This document shows, piece after piece, positions 1-10,444 of a stretch of DNA of 64,000 bases. Within the stretch, counting starts at the first letter, position 1; each line of letters starts with the position of its first letter. The notes beneath the pieces were generated by a model. It saw only the letters and a list, made by a program, of their open reading frames with translations. It was not told the DNA's origin and searched no databases. The translations under genes were made by a program, and so were the position numbers. Source of the stretch: Epiperipatus broadwayi (lineage: Eukaryota > Onychophora > Udeonychophora > Euonychophora > Peripatidae); contig JAQFVV010000564.1 in NCBI GenBank assembly GCA_028023455.1, positions 248,001-312,000 on the forward strand. The letters run 5' to 3'.

Positions 1-1834
1 TTAAGTATTTTAATATTGTTATATATATATAAGAAATAGAAATAATGCACATCCCTACCTGAAATCTATATAAAATATTTGAACACTCCATAGCTATATT
101 ATTCCAGCCACCTTCCCCTTTTAAATGTTTTTAGAAAAATTTCCAAATACATTCAATTGTTAAATAAGTATAAATAAAATAATCAGTTTATTGCTCCGGT
201 ATTCGTAAGAAATTTGAGTACTGAAAATGACAAAGCTGGACCACGATTTGTGGAATTTAAACTCCAGAATATGCCATTATCACTACAACAAACCACGCTG
301 AGCATTCAGTCATTTGTATAACATTTAGATTAATATGGAACACAACATTGACTTGATGATCCTTAGATTCATAAATATTGAATTTGAGGAGACTAATTAA
401 CTAGCCTATTTTGTCAAAGATAACCAATAGAAATTTTATATACTTATCCATGATAACCTTTATGATTTCTTCCATTTTTCCCCATTAAAGGCAAGATTAA
501 TAATGATTTTCAAGCATTATGGACTCACATTAATTGATTTATAGATTTATCTACTATTGTCATGTTGGCAACTTTTTAAATTTTTCCCTTTTTTGATTTT
601 TTTCTTTTTGCCTAATATTTTTGTATTTTCCCATTGAATGCATATCCATTAGTCCATATATAATCTTCTACTGTAGACACTTATATATTTTTCTTTTGGT
701 ATTTCAAAGTTAATTCTTATTTTTCAGCATTTCATATTCAGGCTTTATAGAGATTAATGAAAAAAAAAAAATGGAAAAAATTAGATGACCCTCTTAGTAA
801 AGTATATAAAATTTCAATTGACTCTTGCCTTTGACAGAATGGCTTAGCTGGTGAAAGTATATTTTAAAATTCATTGTTCACTAATGTAAAGATCTGCGGT
901 TTCAGTTTCCATGCTGTTACTGTTCAGACCAGAATTTCTTAAAGAAAAGAGGAGAATAATATCACTCAAAACATGGTGTTCTACACTAACCTGTAAGTTA
1001 TTAATAATAGATGAATGTATATAAAAAGTTGGAATTGATCTAAAAACGTTTAATAATTCTACTAAATGATAGAAATAATTCAAAATATAGCTGCAAGTAA
1101 AATGCCATCATAATTTTTTAAAATAAAAAGTAGACATTAAAAAGGTATTTGATATTTTCTTTCTCAAAAGCTGTGGAACTTTTATTAAAGTAGATAGAAA
1201 TTGTATAATATATATGCAAAAATAAAAATAGAAAATATGATTTTGAATAAAATGAAGGTAACCAAAAAATTCAAATAGGAGTGTTGCTCATCATCTACAT
1301 TATTTAAATTTTACCTAGAATAAACAAGATGAATTAAAGTTTATATATTTTTTGAATCTTCTAGAAAAATTTTTGCTGCTACAGAATTTTTTTGCTTAGT
1401 GCATGGAGGTGAAAAGAAAATTGGAGTGAAGAGAGATGGATTTAATTTGATTTAGAAAGATCGGGGAAAATATAGCTAACATTTGGAAAATGATTTGGTA
1501 CGCAGTTTTAAATATATATAAAAAATATTTTTTGTGTGTATGTGTTTACTGCAAGGAGCCTTTAAAACTAAATTGTACCTAAGATTATTGGATTTAAGTA
1601 GGTTTGCTACTAAAGAATCTTTCAATTTAAGAAAGAGTGATTTATTTGAGAAAGAAGATAACATTTGAGGGTGTTTATCTATTGCCATTAAAAAAAAAAG
1701 GAAAGTTTTTCTCCTTTTGTATAAAAAGTTTTGAAGAATAGTAGAAAAAGCATACATTTAAATATAGAGTAAGGGACTTTGGGAAAAATAATGAATATGG
1801 ATTTGCATTTGTATCATACATTGTATATATAATG
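1..1834. other. AT-rich DNA, no gene seen
   Basis: Very AT-rich sequence with short A and T runs. The open frames at 871-1083 and 1476-1757 (minus) have low-complexity composition and no recognisable domain. I see no convincing exon, RNA gene or repeat with clear ends. Confidence 0.6.
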
Positions 1835-2732
1835 GTCAGAAGGAAATTAGGCATGCTCTGGTAGAGTATAGCATATGTGATTCATCATTTGAAATGCTTA
1901 AATAAGACTAGGAATGATGTAACAGGTGTATGGTTATGTAGATCATGTGTAAATATGACTAAACATAGATAGTTTAAAGAAAAAATCAGTAGAAATGAGC
2001 AAAATGTAGTTGAGGAAGATAGAAGAGTATGTTTTTAGTGGAGTGGCAAGAAATATGGATGACAAGATAAGTAGTGCAATGGAGTTGGTTAGCTAAAGAA
2101 TAAGTAAGATAGAGGAAGAGATAAAGGATGTAGCAGCAAAATTAAAATTGTTAGAGATTAAATGTGAGCAGGTTAAGGAATTAATAAATAGGAATGATAA
2201 GGAAGTCCAGAAGGTAAAAGAGAATATTAAGGGTGCAGTAGGGAAAGTAAACTATGAGACAATATTGATAGGAGTCTCACTAATTAAAGGATGTGGAGAT
2301 GTAATTACAAGGGAAAATAGAAACAGGTATGTAAGAATGTTTTCTTGGAGCTAGAATTAGGGATGTTACAGATAAGGTAAAGAAACAAGGGAGTAGAAAT
2401 ATTTATGTTATGGTAGGAACAAAGAATTTGTCAGAGCCATCGGAGAAAGTAATGGATGAGTAAATAGAATTGATTAGGAATTAGAGTAAAATTAAAGGAA
2501 GAGTAGGAATAGTTGAATTATTACCAAGATTTAATAGGGTATGTTCTATAAATGAGAGATTATAAAAATGCAAGAGAAATAATGTTATGTTTGTAGACGA
2601 ATGGGATTTTTTTATTAATACGAGGGAGTTGAAAAAACTTTATACAGTAGCACTATCCAGTGCAAGCTATAGTAATCAATATATGCAAGAAGGTTTGTAA
2701 ATAAAATCCCTATCTAGTACTTACTTGTTCAA

Positions 2733-2776
2733 TATCCTCAGACTAGTTTATGTCTTGTGGCTTTCATCAATGAGGA
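2733..2776 (-). ncRNA. Decayed hammerhead ribozyme, H1 family
   Basis: On the minus strand the order is TCCTCA, TTGATGA, a stem II remnant with CCACAAG, TAAAC, TAGTC and TGAGGA. Stem I (TCCTCA with TGAGGA) is perfectly paired. The core has lost the C of CUGAUGA (now T) and the G of GAAA (now T), so it is probably inactive. It lies in the left arm of the fold-back copy. Confidence 0.45.
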
Positions 2777-2822
2777 GCCTTGGATCTGAGAGCACCTATT
2801 GCACCTAGATCTAGGTGCAATG

Positions 2823-2867
2823 GCTCCTGACTGATGAAAGCCACAAGCTAGAAACTAGTCTGGGGAT
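2823..2867 (+). ncRNA. Type I hammerhead ribozyme candidate, H1 family, intact core
   Basis: CTGATGA at 2,831-2,837 is followed by a short hairpin (AGC, loop CACAA, GCT), GAAAC at 2,851-2,855 and TAGTC at 2,856-2,860. Stem I is TCCTGA before the core and TGGGGA after the cleavage position, with one internal mismatch. The predicted cut lies after C2860. Stem III is the self-complementary ACTAGT, too short to fold alone but able to pair between two molecules. The 10.1-11.1 position of stem II is an A-A mismatch, unlike the usual G-C, which may lower activity. Confidence 0.6.
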
Positions 2868-3159
2868 ATTGGATGAGTAGGCATTAGATAGGGATTTTAT
2901 GCACAACCTTTCTGCATCCATTGACTACTCTGGCTTGCACTGAGTAACACTACTGTAGGGAGAGTTTTGCCTCTGTGAAAAACAGCTTGTGTAAGCATAA
3001 AGAATAGTGATCGTGTGATGTTTGATGGTTTAAAAGGGAGTTGTGTAGTAAAGATGAATTGCACTTAGCAAAACAAAGAAGTGAAGAATTAGGGAGTTTG
3101 ATATAGTTGGGAAACTTATAAAGAAGGTAGGGTTTTAAATTGCACTATTATCAAGAAAA

Positions 3160-3930
3160 AAGAAGAATGGATGGGATGTAAGAAATAAATGAAGGGTAGC
3201 GATTTAGATATAAATATAGACGTGGAGAGGGAATGGATCTGTAAAATTAATTATAAGCAAGTTACTTATAAAAGAATAGAGAAGAAAGAGTCTAAATATT
3301 TTATAAAACAATAGTAAGAAAAGAAGAAATTGGTAAAATTGAATATTTGAATAAGCAAGATGGTAGGAGACCAGAAACGTGGCTGGAATTAAAGAAAGCA
3401 GTTAAAAATGAAGTTTGAGACATTAGCAGTAATGGAAACACATCTTCAGAGAAGAATCTGCACTGGAAGAATTGATATGGCAAGGTATAAATAGAAAAGA
3501 AAAAGGGGTGGTAGTATAGGAGTTATGTCAAAAAATATTTAAATACTGTACTATAAAGTGTCAAGAACATTTGTGGTTTGAGATAAGGTTAGGACTGGAG
3601 ATAGTCAAACTATAATGGAATGGAACAGTAGCATATATGAATGTCTAGTTAAGGATGTATAGAGTTTCAAAAAAAGGGGGAAGAAAATAATAGTTATAGG
3701 GATGTGAAGAATTTTTGTCAGAGAGTGAATTTGAGCATTAGAAATTTATCAGATATTTATGAGGGACAATATATATGGTCCAGAAATAATATATTTCACA
3801 CAATAGATTATGTATTAGTAGATAAAGAGGGAATGAATAAAGTACAGAAAATTAAAGTGTTTGAAAATGAAGAGAGAGTATGTAAATAGTGATCATAATT
3901 TCTTTATAATAGAAATGGTTAGTAATGTGA
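3160..3930 (+). pseudogene. LINE endonuclease domain remnant
   Basis: This matches the apurinic-type endonuclease of non-LTR elements. Around 3,405-3,440 a frame reads TLAVMETHLQ, in the place of the catalytic Glu region (usually tETHL). At 3,695-3,715 a GDVKN stretch stands where GDFN-type motifs occur. The open frame 3,704-3,889 carries GQYIWSRNN and IDYVLVD (3,803-3,823), and after a frameshift SDHN appears at 3,888-3,899. These are the usual last endonuclease motifs, including the catalytic His. The protein nicks target DNA to prime reverse transcription. Several frameshifts and stops make this copy non-functional. Confidence 0.75.
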
Positions 3931-4284
3931 TGGAAAATAATAAAAAAAGTAAAAAGGATAGTGAAAGATGTGTATGGAGATTAAATGGTAAGAATAAGTT
4001 TGAAAATATATAAAATAAAAGTAGAAGAAATTATGGAAGAATTTGTTTGGTGATGAATATAAGGATTGGTGTGGTGAAGTAGAAAAGTGGCAAATAGGGG
4101 TTTAGGTTAGAATAGTCAAAAGAGTAAAATAGAAAAGTGTGAATTAGTAAAAGTGTAAAAGAGAGGGAAAGCATGCAGAGAATATAAATGTGCTATTAAA
4201 AACAAAGAAGGTGAAAAAGATATTAATATGAAATGGAAAAAGTGTTTTAAAAAAAGAAGTTGGCTAAAATAGATAATTATATAG

Positions 4285-4494
4285 AGAGAATCAACGTATT
4301 ATAAGCTCTTGGCTTTAAATTTAAGTTTTCTTCTTTTAAAATAATAATGAAGAATAAACAAATGAATTTGTACAATGTCCCACATAAGTTTATGGATTAT
4401 CATTTTGAAATACATCACCTGGTTTATTTTAAAGTTTATAATTAAGCAAAAGGAAGAAATTTACTTTTAATGACTAAATTATTTTTCCTATAGT
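4285..4494. other. Non-LINE interruption, nothing recognised
   Basis: LINE reading frames stop near 4,285 and resume near 4,495. The roughly 210 bases between are AT-rich and show no domain, tRNA-like boxes or clear terminal repeats. Confidence 0.4.
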
Positions 4495-5430
4495 AAATTA
4501 TTGAAGGATATTAATAAAAGTGGAAGAGATGGGAGTAAAAAAAATTGGAAATATATTAAAAGGAATGTAAGGGAGAGAGAAATAGTATTACTAGATAATG
4601 AGGAAAGAGAGTGCAGCTCTAGAGAAGAATTAGAGAAAATTTTAAATAAATATGTAATGGATATAGAAAAGATGTTAAATGTGAAGGACAGAGTGATAAC
4701 AAACATAAAAGCATATAGTAATGGAAATATTAGGTTTACAGAAAATGAATTGAATGAGGCAGGGAAGAAACTGAAAAATGGAAAGGCAAGAGGTTTAGAT
4801 GGATGGGCAGCAGAAATGAATATGAATTTAGGAAATAGGACAAAATTAAATCTATTATCATGTTCTGATAAGATGGCATAGAAGTGAAAATTTTCAGATA
4901 GCTGGAATAATACAAGAGTAAGGCTACTATTTAAAGGAAAGGATCATAGTAAGTTAAACAATTATAGACCAATAGTGGTAATGTCAGTGTTATATGAAGT
5001 TTTTTCATATATGGTGGCTGGAAGTATCGCAAAGTGAATGGGAAAAAATAATATAGCGGGAGAAAAGGTTTTTGATCAGGTAGGCATATAGAAGATAGTT
5101 TATTTGTAATCACACAACTTATAGATATGAGTAGAAATATAGATAGACAGTTATATATGGTCTTTATAGATATAGAGAAGGCATGTGATAGGGTAAATAG
5201 AAATAGATTATGGATAAGTTTAGTAAATTTGGGAATGAATGGAGGTTTAGTAAATCTTAATAAATGATTATATAAACATAATTACTATATGTATCAATTA
5301 GGAAATATAAAATCAGTTAAAGTTAAAATTGGGTTGGGACTAAGGCAAGGATGCCTTATGTCACCTATTTTGTTTTTGTTATAATATTTGAGAGAAATGG
5401 AGAGAGCAATAAAAAAACCTTTCATGGAAA
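4495..5430 (+). pseudogene. LINE reverse transcriptase, N-terminal half
   Basis: An open frame from about 4,498 to 4,881 shows the linker before the RT domain and the block GKARGLDGW (near 4,780), a standard RT block of non-LTR elements. Further on and across frameshifts come NNYRPI (4,951-4,975), FIDIEKACD (5,162-5,190), which is the Asp-bearing A motif region, and GLRQGCLMSPILF (5,333-5,373), the B motif. The YxDD motif should follow, but the sequence leaves LINE similarity near 5,430. Stops near 4,881 and 5,100 show it is dead. Confidence 0.8.
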
Positions 5431-8400
5431 AGCAGTGCAAAGAAATAATTGTCTCCAGATAGTTAGGGTTTGATCATTTAGCTAAAAATGTCTTGATATT
5501 CATTTCCCAATCAATATTGGATAGTTAGCTAATCTGGCCATAGGCTAGCTATCTGAAAGAAAAGTTACAACTTGTTAAGAAATGTTCATTTATTCCTGGT
5601 TTGGAATCCATATCATAAGATTGGCAGATGGATGCTATTCCATTGTCATGAGACATTTCCATATATAGTAAATTTATAATACTTTTAAGGTAATAATGAT
5701 TCTGTTGACAATAAATTATGTGAATAAATTTCATATGATTTGTATGTAATAACATGTAATAATAATTTAATAGATAAACTAATACATTAACTGTAAGCAC
5801 GATTACTAAAAGCAGATTCTATGAAATTTATCTATACACTGCCATTATTAATTTAAATTATAGCATGCACAGTAACAATTAAAAAAAGTTTATATATGTA
5901 ATAGTCATTTTAGATTAAAATCTCTCTTATTGTTTGTGGAGGAATGAAGAATTTAAGACTAACTGCAGTGCGAATAAATTGCCAATGCTTGTCAACAAAT
6001 GTATATTACAGTCATTTTTGCCATAAATATTCATATTTGATCTCATTATATTTCAAATTAGGTCATACTAGAAAATACTTGTTATCTATTAGTATCCAGT
6101 TGAGAATTGCTCTTAATTCATCGACCATCCCATTTCCATTTATAATTTTAATTTTTATCATAATATTAATGATGACAAGAATCCATTACTACTTTTTAAA
6201 CTTTTTATTATTTTCAACGTTCTTCACTTTTCTTTATTATTTTCAACATTCTTTTTGTTTTCTTATATTTTTTTATTTTATTTGTAATCTCTTCTTCACT
6301 TTTGAATCTAAAGTCTGTTTATATTTTTGCTCACTATTTTTAACATTTGTTTTTTTCTTCTTGTGTAACTATCAGTTTTTACTTTATGTTTGAATCAAAG
6401 CTCCATATTTTTTTACTATTTTTAGCATATATTTATATTTTTCTGTGTATAAATACAGGGTATTGTGTAAAAATCAATTCAAATTTCTCTTTGTAAAGAT
6501 CGTGTATTTGCTAAGACTTCAAATTCACTTTTAGATTTTATTTATTTTCTGTATTTCATTTGGTTGATTCCACTAACTTTCAGTGAGCAGAATGTCTACT
6601 TTTTCAGTTTTATTTTCATTTGCTTCAATGAATCTAGGTAATTAAATCTGTTAAATATTACTTGAATTTGAGAATGAATTTTGGAAAAACAAGAACAAAT
6701 TTCAAATCTAAATTTAATTATATTTTGATTGTTGTTTATCAGGTGTTGAAAAATGAGAATATATGAAAATATATTTTGATTAATTATTTTTTTTTCTAAT
6801 TTAAATCTTTATAGAGAGAACAGTGTTGGACTAATTATATCATCTTCACACATGCACACACCTCTTTTTATCTTAAATTTCTATATCTTTAATGATATTG
6901 TGATTTTCTTAAATTTTATTACTAATACTGAATTAATATAAATATGTTCATTTTCCTAAATTTTAAAAACAATTAGTTATATATGAGGAAAATTTTAAAG
7001 AATGTAAAACATTTTTCTAAAAATATTAAATTGTTTAGTTAAAACACTGGCATTAATCTTATCATTCATTTTAGATCTGAGATAGGAATACAAGCAATTT
7101 AACTATGATAAATTCTTTCCAAAAATTATTTAATAAATTTATCTGAACTATTCATGCTAATACTAATGCTGGGTGGTACACAGAGATAAATCATAGTAAG
7201 ATAAAAAGATTTGATTCTTTAGTATATGATATTTTGCATGAAAGAGTTTATTTATCAGATTGTATTACTAAAATTAAATTGTGACATCAAAATATTAAAA
7301 TAAAGAGAGATTCTGTTTCAAAAAATACATGGATCATTCAATGTGCATAGAATAGAAAATGAATATAATGGTTTATATAGAGTTAATAAAGAGTTTAAAC
7401 ATTCTATTTATTAAGAATGTATTTATCAATAAGATTAAAGTAATGGGATCAATGTAGTAACTCATTTTCAGTTTGGTGTAATAGAAATATGATTTATATT
7501 GTTATATTATAATTTTTTGTATATCTTTTATGCCTTTTTATATTTTTAAATGTATGAGGTTGATTATAGATATTATTAATATACATAGATATATTATAAT
7601 TAATGTTTACTTATAAATAGCTTATACAAACAATCTGTATGAAGACTAATAAATTATTGTTATTATTATATCAAATTATATAAAGCTAATAATACATAAT
7701 AAATTCCAAGTGCTAGCTATAGTAATACAACATCTGGTATCAAAAATAATTCCCAAAACAGAAGAAAAAAAATTACATTCATCTGCCATCTATGATCTTA
7801 AATAGACAGTAAATTTAGACAGTGAAGTTTATTAATATGAAAATCAAATTAGTGGAGATGACTAGCTGTCTCATTCAGATTGGCATGAATTTTTAATTCA
7901 TATGGCAGAGTTAATATGTACTCATTATATATATAGTTTCAAAAAATATTTACTATTGACTGAACGATCATCGAATTCCTCTTGGAAACTTTAAAAGAAC
8001 CGAACAGAATAATTTCCCAATATATACAATCATTATCTTGCCATTATGGCTGATATTACCATAATTTAGCCTTTATTATTATCAGGTTGTTTTTCATGTT
8101 AAGCAAATATAGACAGGTAACTCACCAATGAGTGAATCTAGTAATTCATTTATTTAAGACCAAGAAAGCACCATGTTTATGTCCACATAATAATACATGC
8201 ATGAGAACTCTTGACCTTTTAACCAAGCTTAACCTGTTATCCTGTCTATCATAATACTATGTATATCTTGTGTTAAATAAATTTCTTGATTAAAAAAAAA
8301 AAGCACTATGTTATTGATAGTTGTTGAGTCTTCAGGGAATATGGTGTGTTTGTGAATAACTTTTCATATGTCAAAAAATAAGTTTGTCCTCATATCACAG

Positions 8401-9699
8401 AGGCTGAAAAGTTGCCAATCTGTACAACAATTAGCAAATTAGACAGGGGGATTGAGGATTGCCTGATTATGGATTTAGGCTACTAGTCAGAGTTAAGTGT
8501 TTATTTGTTTATTTACACTTTCAAATGTAGGCAAAGCTTAAGAATTGGTATAAGAATTATAATAAATGGGACATTGTTGTACTTTATGAAGTTAGAAATA
8601 AAAAAGAAGAAATTGTTTGGAAAGCCCAAATATTGAAAACATAATGGAGTGGGTTTTCTTATAAGTAAAATAAACCCTGTATGATTTATCATAATGGTAA
8701 TTTGTCAGTCTTAAGATCTAATGCTTCTTAAACTTATTTCTAGCTGAGAATTTATTTTCTTAAAATAATTCAGTATAGTTCATTGAACAGAATTATGTAT
8801 TTAATCTGCATTAGAATGTTTTAATGTCGCATGACTTTTTGAGCAGCTGATATATTTGTTATTTAATGGGATGTAAGATATGTGTCAATGTAAAACTAAA
8901 AAAAAAAAAGCTATTAAAAAAAACTCAATAATTGATTGTGAACCTAAAAATGCAAGAATAGTTTGCAGGGAGAGAAATGTCATTAAGAGAAAAGTTAAAG
9001 AAGCATGTTTTATTGCTATTGATGATAAGGCTATGAATAGGAAAGATGCGTGTTACAAAATCTCTAAGAAGTGGATCATTTAGAGCTGACGCATTTATTT
9101 TGACGCATTTATTTTCAACTAATTTACATATATCAGCATATTTTAGCATATACCAACACGCTATGCTTATTCTTTGTTGCCCATGATTATGAGAGCTAAG
9201 TTCTCTTGAAAGCGCTCGGGCATTATTCTTTAGATATTATAATTATTTTGTGTTTATGATATATTTTTATTTAATCCTGATGAAGCTCGGTTGTTGTGCG
9301 CGTATTTGCGCATTAAAATTATATACATGTATAATAAGCACCTGAGTTTAATAATTTCTTTTTACAATAATTGATTAAGAAATGCTTCACTGAATTAAGC
9401 TAAGATTTATAAATCATTTTAAAATATTAACAGATTTGAAATAGCTTAGTCTTTCTTACAAAATCATTAAAATAATTGGCACTTTACTATGAACAACTGC
9501 AAAAATAGTTACAAAACAAACAGAAATTCACCTGTAACTTTTCTACTAAGACAAAATGACCACAAGAATGAAAAGAAAAGAAAATATTGAAATGAACCAA
9601 GAAAGAATGGAATATCTGCATAACTGTAAAAATGATAAGGTATGGAAAACATTTAGTGATAACATGAGGAAATATAACATCACAAGATCACCATTCTCT
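5431..9699. other. AT-rich insertion inside the LINE, no gene recognised
   Basis: About 4.3 kb of AT-rich DNA separates the two LINE halves. The 149-aa open frame 5,944-6,393 is T-rich, Phe/Leu/Tyr-dominated and has no family features. An A run at 8,289-8,302 follows a stretch (8,150-8,280) of more balanced composition that may be a retroposed repeat. At 9,086-9,117 a 16-bp unit TGACGCATTTATTTT is tandemly duplicated. Near 9,283-9,310 the sequence CTGATGA-AGCTCGG followed by GCGCGTATT resembles another hammerhead-type repeat that has lost its GAAA. Confidence 0.4.
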
Positions 9700-9854
9700 A
9701 TGCTTTCACAAGCTGTTTTTCACAGAGGAAAAACTGTCCATACGTTAGCACCATCAGTGCAAGCCAGAATATCAATGGATGCAGGAAGTAAAAGGGTGCC
9801 TGCTGGAGGGTTGCACTGAATCCCATGATCTATATGCAGTGTCCTCAGATGTAA

Positions 9855-9900
9855 GGCTCCTCATTGATGAAAGCCACAAGCTAGAAACTAGTCTGTGCAT
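9855..9900 (+). ncRNA. Hammerhead ribozyme remnant, first of tandem pair
   Basis: CTCCTCA precedes TTGATGA (9,864-9,870; the core C3 is T). Stem II is AGC-CACAA-GCT, then GAAAC (9,884-9,888) and TAGTC (9,889-9,893), followed by TGTGCA. The C3 change and a weakened stem I suggest loss of activity. The cleavage position would be after 9,893. Confidence 0.5.
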
Positions 9901-10296
9901 ATTGGCTGAGTAGGCACTAGATAGGGATTTTATGCAAAAATCTTCCTGCATCCATTGATTACTTTGGCTTGCACTGGATGGTGCTACTGTATGAAGAGTT
10001 TTGCCTCTGTGAAAAACAGCTTGTGTAAGCGGTGATCATGCAATGTATGATGGTTTAATACCAATCTTGCCCAATAGGATTATGGTGACTGTAGATATTA
10101 AAGAACCAAAGACAGTATGGATGCTGAACTGAATTCAGAGCTATACATCTATACAGGCTAATGAGCTTAGCTTGAAAACATTATTGCATTATCATTTTGG
10201 ACTTAGACGTTATAGTTAGGCTAAAAAAGTAAAAGGTGGCTACTGGAGGGTTACATTAGATTCTAAGATCTAGGTGTAGTGCTCTCAGATCTAAGG

Positions 10297-10341
10297 CTTC
10301 TCATTGATGAAAACCACAAGTTTGAAAACTAGTCTGGAGAT
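10297..10341 (+). ncRNA. Hammerhead ribozyme remnant, second of tandem pair, with stem II covariation
   Basis: TTCTCA, TTGATGA (10,304-10,310), then A-AAC-CACAA-GTT-T, GAAAAC, TAGTC (ending 10,334) and TGGAGA. Compared with the usual AGC/GCT, the middle stem II pair G-C has become A-U (AAC/GTT). The outer A-A mismatch has become an A-U pair. Both changes keep or improve pairing. C3 is T and there is one extra A in GAAAC, so this copy is likely weak or dead. Confidence 0.5.
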
Positions 10342-10444
10342 ATTGGATGAGTATGCACTAGATAGGAATTTTATGCATAAACTTTCCTGCATCTAATGAT
10401 TACTCTGGCTTGCATTGAGTGGCGCTGCTGTAAAGAAAGATAAC

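Larger units (their letters stand above)
2643..3040. repeat. H1 ribozyme repeat, fold-back copy inserted in LINE ORF1
   Basis: A fold-back copy of the H1 family: a minus-orientation partial monomer (about 2,643-2,798) joined head to head to a plus-orientation partial monomer (about 2,821-3,040). The junction is a perfect 22-bp palindrome at 2,799-2,820. Shared landmarks with other copies are the CATCCATTGA-like block, the GGGATTTTATGCA block, and the tail around GTGATCGTGTGATG. It splits the SGNH-like domain of the host LINE, so it inserted after that LINE. No clear target-site duplication is visible. Confidence 0.75.
1835..3130 (+). pseudogene. LINE ORF1 remnant: PHD-like finger, coiled coil, SGNH-hydrolase-like domain
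   Basis: Around 1,925-1,965 one frame gives a W-L-C-R-S-C block, like the end of a PHD-type zinc finger. From 2,100 to 2,240 follows a Lys/Glu-rich heptad-like stretch, a likely coiled coil. From 2,255 the frame matches the SGNH/esterase pattern: GVSLIKG in place of block I (usually a GDS-type motif), then after a frameshift GARIRDV, GTKN (2,416-2,427, in place of GTND), and a Val-Asp-Glu-Trp stretch near 2,597. The H1 repeat then interrupts. On its far side the Asp-x-x-His block reads as DELH at 3,053-3,064, so the domain was intact before that insertion. The block I serine nucleophile region and block III are altered. Confidence 0.65.
9700..10440 (+). repeat. H1 ribozyme repeat array: head-to-tail dimer with an inverted end
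   Basis: A short minus-oriented piece (about 9,707-9,787) is followed by two plus-oriented monomers in tandem. Each has the AAGGTGGCTACTGG-like block, a hammerhead motif, the GGATTTTATGCA block and the TGCATCCATTGATTACT-like block. The two predicted cleavage sites are 441 nt apart (after 9,893 and 10,334), which defines the monomer length. Between them lies the tail (GTGATCATGCAATG) and the start block ACCAATCTTGCCCAATAGG. Tandem copies delimited by ribozymes are the expected product of rolling or circular RNA templates in retrozymes and of Penelope-like terminal repeats. Confidence 0.8.

Noticed and set aside
5944-6393. 149-aa open frame on the + strand
   Set aside because: Phe/Leu/Ile/Tyr-dominated translation of a T-rich stretch, with no domain, signal or splice evidence.
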